A stretch of 64,000 nucleotides of DNA from Symbiodinium natans. Taxonomy: Eukaryota; Sar; Dinophyceae; Suessiales; Symbiodiniaceae. The notes under the pieces were generated by a model, which did not search any database, was not told where the DNA came from, and saw only the letters and a list, made by a program, of their open reading frames with translations. The stretch covers positions 346,477 through 410,476 of the forward strand of contig CAJNDS010002463.1 in NCBI GenBank assembly GCA_905221605.1. Direction: 5' to 3'. The position numbers were made by a program, and so were the translations under genes. The number at the start of each line of letters is the position of its first letter. Position 1 is the stretch's first letter. Of this stretch, positions 46,740-58,409 are shown one piece after another.

Positions 46740-47002
46740 GTGGGGCTTAGGGTCCAGGGTTTAGGGTTTAGGGGTTCTGCAGGGTTCAAAGAAAGCAGCC
46801 CGAAGCCCTGTGGCCCTACACCTTTTTGCCCCAAGGCCAAAAGCTTTGCCATGAACCCTCAACCTTAACCCCAAACCCCTAAATGCAGGTTTTCTCCTGG
46901 GTTACCTGGATAACCTCGTGAGGAGTAGGCTCAAACCTTGTTTTGTAGGATGACAGGCAGAAGGCGGTTTAGGGTTTCAGGTCGAGGGTTTAGGGTTTGG
47001 GG

Positions 47003-47210
47003 AGGCACCATCATCGAACGACTTTCCCTGTTCGTGAATCCGATGTAAAGCTCCCTCAGACCTTAGCATGGGGCCTTTAAGGGTTGAAAGTTGCTTTGAA
47101 GGTTCTTGGGGTGTTGAGGGCTTCGGGCTTCGAGCTGGTGGCTTTTGAGGTGTTTGAGGGCCTAAGGCTTGGGATGTATAGATTCTACACTTTCTGAGGG
47201 CTCCAAACAT
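47003..47210 (-). CDS. minus-strand ATG open segment
   Basis: From ATG at 47210, 69 codons read MFGALRKCRIYTSQALGPQT and LRSEGALHRIHEQGKSFDDG. Proline-rich in the middle, where it resembles decayed heptamers. Confidence 0.33.
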
Positions 47211-47225
47211 TTAGGGTTTAGGGCG

Positions 47226-47303
47226 TCCGAATTCAGGACTCGTCCAGGTTTGCCATTCCCTAGAGCACCGAAACCCGCAACCCCGAAGCACGCCCGGAAC
47301 GCC
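47226..47303 (+). CDS. exon-like open island
   Basis: Reads SEFRTRPGLPFPRAPKPATP then KHARNA. Weak. Confidence 0.27.
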
Positions 47304-47377
47304 AAACCCTAGACCCTACTATAGACCCTAGACCCTAAACCCTAAACCCTAAACCCTAAACCCTAAACCCCAAACAG

Positions 47378-47444
47378 ACTTGAAGTCTCCGAAAAGTCCC
47401 CGGCCACAAAGCCCGAAACGATGCGCCTACACCCTCAACCTTCT
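47378..47444 (+). CDS. exon-like open island
   Basis: After CCAAACAG it reads LEVSEKSPATKPETMRLHPQ, ending before GTGGGG. Borders fit GT-AG. Confidence 0.36.
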
Positions 47445-47653
47445 GTGGGGGTTTAGGGTTTGGGGTTTTGGGGCTTAGGGCTTAGGGTTAAGAATCTTGG
47501 TACCTTAAGCTCTCCAGCCCATTACCTCAACCTTAGGGTTTTGGCGTCGAAGGATTAAGGGTGCAGGTTTAGGGTTTTTTGGGGTGGAGGGGGGAGGTGG
47601 CTTCGGGTTTAGGGTTTCGGGTTTAGGGTTTCGGGTTTAGGATTTAGGGTTAG

Positions 47654-47754
47654 CGATCTCCTGGATTCAGGATAGAATTCACAGCGAGGGTCGCCTGCTG
47701 CTGGAGAGAGGTGGCTCGGCCTTATGTATGAGCCGTACCTGCGATGCTACTGAG
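47654..47754 (+). CDS. exon, hypothetical
   Basis: After AGGGTTAG it reads ISWIQDRIHSEGRLLLERGG then SALCMSRTCDATE, ending ACTGAG before GTTCCT. Flanked by TTTAGGG/TTTCGGG repeats. Confidence 0.45.
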
Positions 47755-47903
47755 GTTCCTACAACCCTAAACCCTAAACCCCTAAAAAACGACAACCCCA
47801 AAAACCTTAAAAGCCTGCACTCGAAACTCCTTTCATCTTGGGCATGGGAAGGATTCATCGTTAAAGACCTACCCAGACTACCAATCTGACTTTTTCAAGA
47901 TCC

Positions 47904-47940
47904 TTCATTTTTTTTTTTTTTGGGGGGGGGGGGGGGGGTT
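47904..47940 (+). repeat. T14 G18 homopolymer pair
   Basis: A run of T is followed directly by a run of G within otherwise unique DNA (47780-48120) in which no gene was recognised. Confidence 0.95.
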
Positions 47941-48204
47941 GAGCTGTGACCATTACAGGGCCCCTACGTCGGAGGGTGGGTGGGGACTCAGTACTCTCAA
48001 AGTTCAATAAACTAGGTTCGTGGGCTTGCTTGGGAGGCAGTCAGAAGGAACCAGGGCGTCTCAGGGAGGGGGGGGGTGGGGTAGCGGCTAGTGACCATGT
48101 CCCCAAATAGCACCGGAATCACCTTTCTCACTCCTCTAAGCCCTAAACACTCCCCAAACCCTGAACCCTGAACCCTGAACTCTAAACCCTAAACCCCAAA
48201 CCCC

Positions 48205-48276
48205 CGGTTCCTTATCAAGATGCTGGACAGCTTCTTTGCGCTGTGGCCCCGGCTCATGGTCTTTTTGGGTCAGAAG
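48205..48276 (+). CDS. exon, hypothetical, hydrophobic
   Basis: Twenty-four codons read RFLIKMLDSFFALWPRLMVF then LGQK and end CAGAAG before GTGTGT. Strong GC3 bias. Possible membrane-proximal helix. Acceptor side is CCCCC, without AG. Confidence 0.48.
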
Positions 48277-48309
48277 GTGTGTCTGTTCCCTATAAGCCTT
48301 GAAACCCTC

Positions 48310-49130
48310 AACCCTTAAACCCTAAGGCTTGGGTTTAGGGTTTAGGGTGTAGGGTTTAGGGTTTAGGGTTTAGGGTTTGGGGTTTGGGGTTTAGGGTGTT
48401 AGGGGTTAGGGGTTAGGGTTTAGGGTTTAGGGTTTAGGATTTTAGGGTTTTGGGGTTTTAGGGGTTTAGGGGTTTAGGGTTTTAGGGTTTTAGGTTTTTT
48501 TTAGTTTCAAGTGTTCGGAGGTTCAGGGCAGAGGCACGTCCTGAATCCGAGGTGAGCAGCCACCTTCCAAGGTCTACTCCTTTGCAACTGGGCCTATGGG
48601 GTTTAGGGTTTAGGGTTGTTGGGTTTTTTTTGGGTTCAGGTTTTTTTTTGGGGTTTTTGGGGTTCAGGGTTTAGGGCTTTAGCGCCTTTCGGGGTATATG
48701 GGTCTTTAGGAGTTTGCGGGTTTTGGGGTTTTTTAGGGGGTCTTTAGGGGCTTTAGGGTTTAGAGGCTTTAGGGGTTTAGGGGCTTTAGGGGCTTAGGAG
48801 TTTTATGGGTTTTAGGGGTGTTGGGGGTTTTAGGGGTGTTAGTGTTTTTAGGGGGTTTTTGGTTTTATGGGTTTTAGGGGTGTTGGGGGTTTTAGGGTTT
48901 TTTGGGGGATTTAGGGGTGCTAGGGGCTTTAGGGGGTATTTAGGGCTTTAGGGTCTTTCGGGGTTTTTAGGGGTTGTGGGTTGGGGCTTTTAGGGTTGTT
49001 TGGAGGTTTTAGGGGTGTGTATCGGTTTTGCGGGTTTTAGAGGCTTCAGGCGCTTTAGGGGTTTTTCGTGGATTTAGGGGCCTTAGGTACGGGGCTTTTA
49101 GGGGTTTTAGGGTTTAGGGATCTCAAAACC
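48310..49130 (+). repeat. degenerate TTTAGGG / TTTTAGGGG array
   Basis: About 800 bp of drifting G/T-rich units (GGGTTTTTAGGGG, GGGTGTTGGGGGTTTTAGG). A possible microexon (48527-48551, AEARPESE) ends at a GTGAGC donor near a unique patch. Confidence 0.9.
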
Positions 49131-49187
49131 TGAGCCCTAAACCCTAAAACCTATGGTTTGGGGCTTGAAGGGTCTTGGCTTCAACCC

Positions 49188-49396
49188 CTGGTTCTTCGTA
49201 GGGAATAAGGGAATTAGGGTCCTATATAATCCTTTAAAGGGATTATATAGGGCCCTCATTCCCTCTACTTAGGCTCCTATATAATCCCTTAAAGAGGATG
49301 ATATAGGGCCCTCATTCCCTCGACTTAGGCTCCTATGTAATCCCTTAAAGAGGATGATATAGGGCCCTCATTCCCTCATTCCCTACTAAGAACCAG
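49188..49396. mobile_element. fold-back element, family E, with internal tandem hairpins
   Basis: Ends CTGGTTCTTCGTAGGGAATA and CATTCCCTACTAAGAACCAG are inverted repeats. Inside, a unit of about 61 bp (TCCTATATAATCC...GGATTATATAGGGCCCTCAT) occurs three times, each an almost perfect hairpin. Confidence 0.75.
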
Positions 49397-49469
49397 CCAG
49401 TCAAAAGTTTTTTCGGATGGTTTGGGATGGTTTTGGCTACTTAGGCATTGGTCAACTTGAGACTGCCTT

Positions 49470-49545
49470 AGGGTTTAGGGTTTAGGGTTTGGGGTTTAGG
49501 GTTTAGGGTTTAGGGTTTAGGGTTTAGGGTTTAGGGTTTAGGGCC
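49470..49545 (+). repeat. TTTAGGG array
   Basis: Eleven copies. Confidence 0.97.
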
Positions 49546-49573
49546 AGAATCTAAACCCCAACGCACCAATCAG

Positions 49574-49653
49574 GACGAGATGCCGGCATGCCTGGGCGGA
49601 CCCGCGCCGGAACCCATTACGGGGACAATGCACCTGATTCAGGCGTGGCATGG
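49574..49653 (+). CDS. exon, hypothetical
   Basis: After ACCAATCAG it reads DEMPACLGGPAPEPITGTMH then LIQAWH with GC3 bias, before TTTAGGGG repeats. No family recognised. Confidence 0.45.
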
Positions 49654-49979
49654 GGTTTGGGAGTTTAGGGGTTTAGGGGTCTAGGAGCTCAGGTCTTCGG
49701 GTGATTTAGGGGATTTAGGGGTCTAGGAGCTTTAGGGTTTACGTGCCTTAGGGGATTTAGGGATTTGTGGCAAGGACCTTTATGTTCTATTTGGCGCAGG
49801 GCTCTGTTTACCTTTATCCCATACTTAAATCGATACATATATATGTATATATACATACTTATGTACCATTTGGCTTTTGCTCTTGGTTACCAAATAATTT
49901 GCATATACCTTTACTTGACATGTCCGTTATCATACTTCAGAGCTTTCGTTTTCTTTTCGTGCACGATTGCCCAGGCCGA

Positions 49980-50419
<440 letters not shown>

Positions 50420-50420
<1 letters not shown>

Positions 50421-52329
50421 GAAAGAACGTATGCCTAAGCTGAATGAAAAAGAAGAAGTCCCTTTTTCCTCTGCGTTCCCACTTATCGCTTCCATTCCTA
50501 TTCTTCTCTTAGTGTAGGGCATGGCACGAGGGAGGGGGTGAAAGCGGATGAGTGAAAGCGGCATAGGCGGGGCGAAATCGTCCTTTCGCTACTTTCTTCG
50601 CCCTTCTTTTGCTTTCTCATTTGAGAAGGGTGCGGAAAGGAGGGAAGGGTAGGGCGGAAAGGAGGGAAGGGTAGGGCGTGGAATGATGCGAGGGAAGGCA
50701 AAAGGGGACAAGAGAAAGTGAAAGTGTGAGAGAGAGAGAGAAGAACAAAAATCGCGCGAGAAAGAGAACATGGGAGACAAGGAAGGCTTCAGCAGAGAAA
50801 GCGAGAGAGCCACGAGTATGGCCCTATCCCATCCCAGTGTTACTGTATCTCAGGGGCCTCCGGGCCTCGCGGAGCCTGTAGGGGGCCTGCAGGGGCATCC
50901 AGAATTTTCTGGAAGCAACGGGCGTCCAACCCTTCCCCAGCCTGCCATGTGACATTGTGTCCTCCTCCCCTCCTGTTCCCTTCCTCACCCCCCTTCCCAT
51001 ACCCTTAAAAGACAAGAAAAGGAACGAAGAGAGCGAGAGAGTCTTTCATTCTTGCTCTTCCTGCTTCCACTTCCTCCTCAGTAAGAAACAATCAGATAAA
51101 GACAGGAGGAGGGGAAAGCCAACAGGCAGCAAAAGGCTGTTTTTTGTACTGACTTCCTCCTTCATTCACTTCATTGCTTCTCTCTTCTTCTCTATGTTTC
51201 TCTGTGTCTCGCTCTGTCTCCCTTCTCCGTCTGCGCTTACTCTTTCTGTATGTTTATAGTTTCCCCATTCTTCTCACCTACATCCGTCCTTATGAACGTT
51301 TCGTTGCAGGTGTGCTCCTCACTGCCTATTTCTAAAGCCCTTTGCCATACGTCTGTTTCTCAGGAGCCTACAGGGGTTTCCAATGAGAGGCTTTCCAGAG
51401 AGAGCTTCAAATCGGGAAGAGGGGCGAGAGAGGAAGACGCTTTCCACCCCTTTCGAATTTAAGAACAAAAAAAGAGTAAGGTAGACGGAACAAGGAGAAC
51501 CCCTCTTTCTTTCTTGTCGTTCCCGTCTCCTCTCTTATCCTTGACCTACGTCTTGGAGGGGCTAGGAGAAATGGGGCACGGGATGGGGAGGAGCAAGCGG
51601 GAGGAGAATGAAGAGGAGAAGAGACAGGAAGGGGAGAGCGGGCGAGAGAGAGGGAGAGAGACTTTGAGAATGATACGATAAAAAAACGCAACAAGCGAAA
51701 ATGAATGGTGGACAGAAAGGGAGTGGAGAAAGGGACGGTCTGAGTCTTTGGGGTCACTCTGAAAACAGCTTGGAGAGGACAGCTGCTTCTCTCTCCTTTT
51801 TTCTGTTTCTCTCTCTCTTGCTCCGCGTCTGTCGTTTCTGTCAGTGATTTACACTCCTTTTCAATATCCGCCAGGGCCTGCAGTTTTCGCAGGGGGCTGC
51901 ACCGAGGGGTTCCCTAAAAGGGCCTCCCAGGGGTTTGAGAGAAGATGGGACTGTGAGGAAGGCCCTGTCCTCCCATTTCCAAGAAGAGAACATTCATTTG
52001 CGTCGCTTTTATTATATTATTATTCTCTTCACAGTGTTCTTTCATCCTCGGTTTCGTTCATTTAATATTTAATTTCACGCGATCGCTTATTTCATGCGCT
52101 CACTTGAAAATTTAATATTAAATTCTCTTCATATTATATTATTCCTCTCTTGTCAGTACCTTCACTCTTCCTTCTCATCCTTGACGTTCTGCTTCCATTT
52201 CCCTCTTGAAGGAGAACTCCTGCTCCTCTCTTGTCATTACCTTTGTTCTTTCATTCACTGTTGAATGGCGCGTAAAAAAAACGGGAGGAGCGGGGAGGAA
52301 AGAGGAAAGAGCAAGAAGGAAGCGGGGAA

Positions 52330-52330
<1 letters not shown>
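50420..52330. other. GA/CT-skewed low-complexity DNA, no clear gene
   Basis: Compositionally biased DNA rich in GAGAG and CTCTC, a 26-bp tandem (GGAAAGGAGGGAAGGGTAGG, 50633-50685) and related CAGGGGCCT/CAGGAGCCTA motifs near 50855, 51361 and 51870, suggesting diverged long-period repeats. Many frames are open (Ser/Arg-rich), but none is credible. Confidence 0.6.
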
Positions 52331-52575
<245 letters not shown>

Positions 52576-52579
52576 GAAT

Positions 52580-53095
52580 AAAAGAAACACGCCGACCTAT
52601 TTAACGTGTTTTGATTCTTTTAGAGGCTCCATAATGTAAACATTTTGAATATTTCAATTCAGCTGTTTATTTGTTATTTGGAAGGCTCAAGATATCAACA
52701 TTTCGCAGAACACTTTAACTGAACGATGTAAACGGTTTCAGTTATGACATTACTTCAAACTGTTCAGTTTAGCGTGGAGACCTAAGACATCAAACAATGA
52801 TATTTTTTACATCATGATATTCCTGCAGCCTGTTAAATATTTCAAACGATTGAAAAGTAAGAGTTCAACAAAGTTAACGAACGCTTTTGTTTTGCAAACC
52901 TTCATGTGCCATCATTTTTAACGAAGGTCCGATTTGAAGCCTGATATGTCCTCAACATGTCAAAAGCGAAAAGCGGTTTTCCCTCAACCTGGTGCGCCTG
53001 TAACGTCAAACGTCAGTTTTTCTGTAAACCCTAGTGTGTCCTCAACCTCAACAACGAAAGGGTTCTTGTACACCTTGGTGTGCCCTCATCCTCAA
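52580..53095. other. AT-rich unique DNA
   Basis: Non-repetitive except for diverged CCTCAAC...AACG units at 52950-53095, which reappear at 54410-54520 on the far side of the 40-bp satellite. No gene recognised. Confidence 0.6.
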
Positions 53096-54335
53096 AACAG
53101 CCTTAAGACCAACAAGTTTTTGACCCCTCGAGGGGCCCAGCCTTAAGAAAAAAAAACTGTTTGACCCCTCGAGGGGCCCAGCCTTAAAACCCAGAACGTT
53201 TTGACCCATCGAAGGGCCCAGCCTTAAGACCAACAACTGTTTGACCCATCGAGGGCCCCAGCCTAAGACCAAAAACTTTCCGTAAGACCAAATACTCTTT
53301 GACGCCTTGGGGGGGCCCAGCCTTAAGACCCCGAACGTTTTGACCCTTGGAGGGGCCCAGCCGTAAGACCAAGAACTTTTTGACCCCTCGAGGGGCCCAG
53401 CCTTAAGACCAAGAACGCTTTGACCCCTCGAAGGGCCCATCCTTAAGACCAAAAACTTTTTGACCCCTCGAGGGGCCCAGCCTGAAGACCAAAAACTTTT
53501 TGACCCCTCGAGGGGCCCAGTCCTAAGACCCCAGGGGCCCAGCCTTAAGACCAACAACTTTTTGCCTTAAGACCAAATACTCTTGACCTCTCGAGGCTCT
53601 AGGGGCCGAGCCTTAAGACGAAGAAGTTGTTTGACCCCTCGAGGGGCCCAGCCTTAAGACCAAAAACTGTTTGACCCCTCGAGAAGCCCAGCCTTAAAAC
53701 CCAGAACGCTTTCACCCCTCGAAGGGCCCAGCCTTAAGACCAACAACTGTTTGACCCCTCGATGGGGCCCAGCCTGAAGACCAAGAACTTTTGGACCCCT
53801 CGAGGGGCCCAGCCTTAAGACCAAGAACTTTCGACCTCTCGAGGGGCCCAGCCTTAAAACCCAGAACGCTTTGACCCCTCGAAGGGCCCAGCCTCAAGAC
53901 CAACAACTTTTTGACCCCTCGAGGGGCCCAGCCTTAAAAACAAGAACGCTTTGACCCCTCGAGGGGCCCTGCCTTAAGACCCCAGGGGCCCAGCCTTAAG
54001 ACCAAAAACTTGTTGCCTTAAGACCAAATACTCTTTGACCCCTCGAGGGGCCCAGCCTTAAGACGAAGAAGATGTTTGACCCCTCGAGGGTCCCAGCCTT
54101 AAGACCAAGAACGCTTTGACCCCTCGAGGGGCCCAGCCTTAAAACCCAGAACGCTTTGACCCCTCGAAGGGCCCAGCCTTAAGACCAACAGCTGTTTGAC
54201 CCCTCCAGAACCCAGCCTTAAGACCAAACATTTTTGACCCCTCGAGGGGCCCAGCCTTAAGACCAAGTACTTTTTGACCTCTCGAGGGGCCCAGCCTTCA
54301 GACCCAGAACGTTTTGACCCCTCGAAGACTGGCAA
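53095..54335. repeat. 40-bp satellite, about 30 copies
   Basis: Unit of about 40 bp: TTGACCCCTCGAGGGGCCCA followed by GCCTTAAGACCAAGAACTTT. CCCCTCGAGGGG is a perfect palindrome. Copies differ by substitutions and a few truncated or skipped units (for example near 53530 and 53985). The minus strand stays open for up to 169 codons with a 40-residue period (GLKAGPLEGSK), judged non-coding. Confidence 0.95.
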
Positions 54336-54619
54336 GAGCAATAACTCAAACATTCCTATCGCAGACGTACGCTTGCACAATTTGCTTAAAACACCAAATT
54401 AATCACAACGGAAAGGTTTTCTGTAAACCCTGGCGTGCCCGTTACTTTAAAGCGAAGTTTTTTGCAAACCCTAGCAAAGGTCATTGGTAAACCATAGGGT
54501 GCCCTCAACTTCAAAAACGAAAGATCCATTCAAGTACTAAAAGCCGTAAAATCCTCAAACTTTAGAAACAACTCAGCAGAGAAGAAGGCAAGGATTTTTC
54601 AATGATAAAAGGGGTCCCG

Positions 54620-55385
54620 GGGTCTCAGGGTTTAGGGGGTAGCCGCTTAGGCGCTTAGGAGCTTCGGAGCTTAGGGTTTAGGGTTTAGGGGTTAGTGTTT
54701 AGGCGCTCAGGGGCTTAAGAGGTTTAGGGTTTAGGGTTTAAGGGATTAGGGGGTAGGCGCCTAGGCGCTTAGGAGCTTAGGAGCCTAGGTTTTAGGGTTT
54801 AAGGTTTAAGGGTTTTGGGGGTAGGCGCTTAGGCGCTCAGGAGCTTAGGAGTTTATGGCTTAGGGTTGAGGGTTGAAGGGTTTAGGGGGGGCAGGCGCTT
54901 AGACGCTTAGGAGCTTAGGAGCTTAGGAGCTTAGGGTTTAGGGTTTAAGGGTTTAGGTTTTGAGGATTTAGGGGGTACGCGCTTCGGAGCTTACGCGCTT
55001 AGGAGCTTAAGGTTTTAGGGGGCAGGCGCCTAGGCGCTTAGGAGCTTAGGAGCTTAGGGTTTAGGGTGTAAGGTTTAAGGGTCTATGGGGTAGGCGCTTA
55101 GGCGCTGAGGAGCTTAAGAGCTTAGGAGTTTATGGTTTTGGTTTAGGGTAGTTTGAGGATTTAGGGGGTAGGCGCTTTGGAGCTTAGGCGCTTAGGCGCT
55201 TAGGAGCTTAGGGTTTAGGGTTTAAGGGTTTCGGGTTACAGGATTTAGGGGGTAGACGCTTAGGAGTTTAGGCGCTTAGGAGCTGAGGACCTTAGGAATT
55301 AGGGTTTGAGGGTTTCAGTTTGAGGGGTAGGCGCTTAGGCGCCCAGGCGCTTAGAAGCTTAGGAGCTTAGGGTTTAGGTTTTCCT
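54620..55385 (+). repeat. TTAGGCGC/TTAGGAGC complex array
   Basis: Ten diverged units of roughly 55-110 bp, each TTTAGGGGGTAGGCGCTTAG then GCGCTTAGGAGCTTAGGAGC and heptamers. A higher-order repeat derived from the telomere-like unit. Confidence 0.92.
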
Positions 55386-55690
55386 TAAATTCCTAAATTA
55401 GATGATTAAACTTCTTTGGGCGGCTCTTTTTTAAATCTTTTGGATTCCTTAAATTCCTTAAAATCCTTAAAAACCCTTAAAGTTTTCCAAACACTTTAAG
55501 GATTTTAAGGATTTTAAAGGTTTTAAGGATTTTAAAAGATTTCAAAAGGTGGCCCGGTGCCCCTAGGCCTCCAGGACCCCTTTAAAATCTTGAAAATCCA
55601 TAAAATTTTTGGAAAGGGATTTTCCAAAAACTTTAAGGATGTTAAGTATTTTGAAGTTAAATAATTTCGGGCCTCCAGAAGGTCGCGGCT

Positions 55691-55742
55691 CGATTTGGCC
55701 AAATTTTGCCGGGCAGGCTCCGGGCAAAATTTGGCCAAATCG
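55691..55742. repeat. perfect 20-bp inverted repeat
   Basis: CGATTTGGCCAAATTTTGCC (55691-55710) is repeated inverted at 55723-55742 around a 12-nt loop. Each arm itself contains TTGGCCAA. Confidence 0.95.
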
Positions 55743-55769
55743 GGTTGCTCTTCGTATGCGATGAGAAAT

Positions 55770-55863
55770 GCGCGGCTCGATTTGGCCAAATTTTGCCGGA
55801 CAGGCTCCGGGCCAAATTTTGCCCGGAGCCTGCCCGGCAAAATTTGGCCAAATCGAGCCGCGC
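55770..55863. repeat. 43-bp stem palindrome
   Basis: Arms 55770-55812 and 55821-55863 match inverted with one mismatch around an 8-nt loop (CAAATTTT). The arm starts GCGCGGCTCGATTTGGCCAA and ends GGCTCCGGGC. A few further pairs continue outside. Confidence 0.97.
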
Positions 55864-55869
55864 CTTTCT

Positions 55870-58350
55870 GGAGGCCCATTTAAAATCCTTAAAATCCTTA
55901 AACTTTTTGGAAATGGATTTTCCAAAAACTTTAAGGATTTTAAGGATTTTAAAGGTTTTAAAAAGGCCTTAAAACCCTTAAAATCCTTAAAGTTTTTGGA
56001 AATGGATTTTCCAAAAACTTTAAGGATTTTAAGGATTTTAAAGGTTTTAAAAAGGCCTTAAAACCCTTAAAATCCTTAAAGTTTTAGGAAATGGATTTTC
56101 CAAAAACTTTAAGGGTTTTAAAGATTTTAAAGGTTTTAAAGATTTTAAAAGGTGGCCCGGGGCTCCTGGGCCTCCGGGACCCCTTTAAAATCTTTAAAAT
56201 CCTTAAAATCCTTAAAATCGTTAAAATTTTTGGAAATGGATTTTCCAAAAACTTTAAGGATTTTAAGGATTTTAAAGGTTTTAAAAAGGCCTTAAAACCC
56301 TTAAAATCCTTAAAGTTTTAGGAAATGGATTTTCCAAAAACTTTAAGGATTTTAAGATTTTAAAGGTTTTAAAGATTTTAAAAGGTGGCCCGGGGCTCCT
56401 GGGCCTCCGGGACCCCTTTAAAATCTTTAAAATCCTTAAAATCCTTAAAATCCTTAAAACTTTTGGAAATGGATTTTCCAAAAACTTTAAGGATTTTAAG
56501 GATTTTAAAGGTTTTAAAAAGGCCTTAAAACCCTTAAAATCCTTAAAGTTTTAGGAAATGGATTTTCCAAAAACTTTAAGGATTTTAAAGATTTTAAAGG
56601 TTTTAAAGATTTTAAAAGGTGGCCCGGGGCTCCTGGGCCTCCGGGACCCCTTTAAAATCTTTAAAATCCTTAAAATCCTTAAAATCCTTAAAATTTTTGG
56701 AAATGGATTTTCCAAAAACTTTAAGGATTTTAAGGATTTTAAAGGTTTTAAAAAGGCCTTAAAACCCTTAAAATCCTTAAAGTTTTAGGAAAAGGATTTT
56801 CCAAAAACTTTAAGGATTTTAAAGATTTTAAAGGTTTTAAAGATTTTAAAAGGTGGCCCGGGGCTCCTGGGCCTCCGGGACCCCTTTAAAATCTTTAAAA
56901 TCCTTAAAATCCTTAAAATCTTTAAAACTTTTGGAAATGGATTTTCCAAAAACTTTAAGGGTTTTAAGGATTTTAAAGGTTTTAAAAAGGCCTTAAAACC
57001 CTTAAAATCCTTAAAGTTTTAGGAAATGGATTTTCCAAAAACTTTAAGGATTTTAAAGATTTTAAAGGTTTTAACGATTTTAAAAGGTGGCCCGGGGGTC
57101 CTGGGCCTCCGGGACCCCTTTAAAATCTTTAAAATCCTTAAAATCCTTAAAATCCTTAAAAATTTTTGGAAGTGGATTTTCCAAAAACTTTAAGGATTTT
57201 AAGGATTTTAAAGGTTTTAAAAAGGCCTTAAAACCCTTAAAATCCTTAAAGTTTTAGGAAATGGATTTTCCAAAAACTTTAAGGGTTTTAAAGATTTTAA
57301 AGATTTTAAAGATTTTAAAAGGTGGCCCGGGGCTCCTGGGCCTCCGGGACCCCTTTAAAATCTTTAAAATCCTTAAAATCCTTAAAATCCTTAAAATCCT
57401 TAAAATCCTTAAAAATTTTGGAAATGGATTTTCCAAAAACTTTAAGGATTTTAAAGGTTTTAAAACGGCCTTAAAACCCTTAAAATCCAAAAAAGTTTTA
57501 GGAAATGGATTTTCCAAAAACTTTAAGGATTTTAAAGATTTTAAAGGTTTTAAAGATTTTAAAAGGTGGCCCGGGGCTCCTGGGCCTCCGGGACCCCTTT
57601 AAAATCTTTAAAATCCTTAAAATCCTTAAAATTTTTGGAAATGGATTTTCCAAAAACTTTAAGGATTTTAAGGATTTTAAAGGTTTTAAAAAGGCCTTAA
57701 AACCCTTAAAATCCTTAAAGTTTTAGGAAAAGGATTTTCCAAAAACTTTAAGGATTTTAAAGATTTTAAAGGTTTTAAAGATTTTAAAAGGTGGCCCGGG
57801 GCTCCTGGGCCTCCGGGACCCCTTTAAAATCTTTAAAATCCTTAAAATCCTTAAAATCCTTAAAATGTTTGGAAATGGATTTTCCAAAAACTTTAAGGAT
57901 TTTAAGGATTTTAAAGGTTTTAAAAAGGCCTTAAAACCCTTAAAATCCTTAAAGTTTTCGGAAATGGATTTTCCAAAAACTTTAAGGGTTTTAAAGATTT
58001 TAAAGGTTTTAAAGATTTTAAAAGGTGGCCCGGGGCTCCTGGGCCTCCGACACCCCTTTAAAATCTTTAAAATCTTTAAAATCCTTAAAATTTTTAAAAC
58101 TTTTGGAAGTGGATTTTCCAAAAACTTTAAGGATTTTAAGGATTTTAAAGGTTTTAAAAAGGCCTTAAAACCCTTAAAATCCTTAAAGTTTTAGGAAATG
58201 GATTTTCCAAAAACTTTAAGGATTTTAAGGATTTTAAAGGTTTTAAAAAGGCCTTAAAACCCTTAAAATCCTTAAAGTTTTAGGAAATGGATTTTCCAAA
58301 AACTTTAAGGGTTTTAAGGATTTTAAAGCCTTTTTAAAATCTTTAAAATC
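55870..58350 (+). repeat. 234-bp satellite of TTTTAAGGATTTTAAAGG units
   Basis: A GGTGGCCCGGGGCTCCTGGG core recurs at about 56151, 56385, 56618, 56852, 57087, 57322, 57567, 57791 and 58025, mostly 233-235 bp apart. Between cores lie TTTTGGAAATGGATTTTCCA and runs of ATTTTAAGG/CCTTAAAAT, so each unit is largely self-complementary. An earlier diverged core is at 55547. Frames (KILKILKG) are artefacts. Confidence 0.97.
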
Positions 58351-58409
58351 CTTAAAATCCTGAAAAGTTAGTCAGGCAGAGAGCAAAGCCAAATAGAGCA
58401 GAAAGGTCC

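Noticed and set aside
53048-53557. 169-residue protein with GLKAGPLEGSK repeats
   Set aside because: Three 40-bp satellite units equal 40 codons. Stops appear wherever a copy carries an indel, and no start context or flanking unique domain exists.
55532-58194. KILKILKG-type proteins on both strands
   Set aside because: The 234-bp satellite is a multiple of 3 and largely self-complementary, so both strands stay open for about 70-130 codons.
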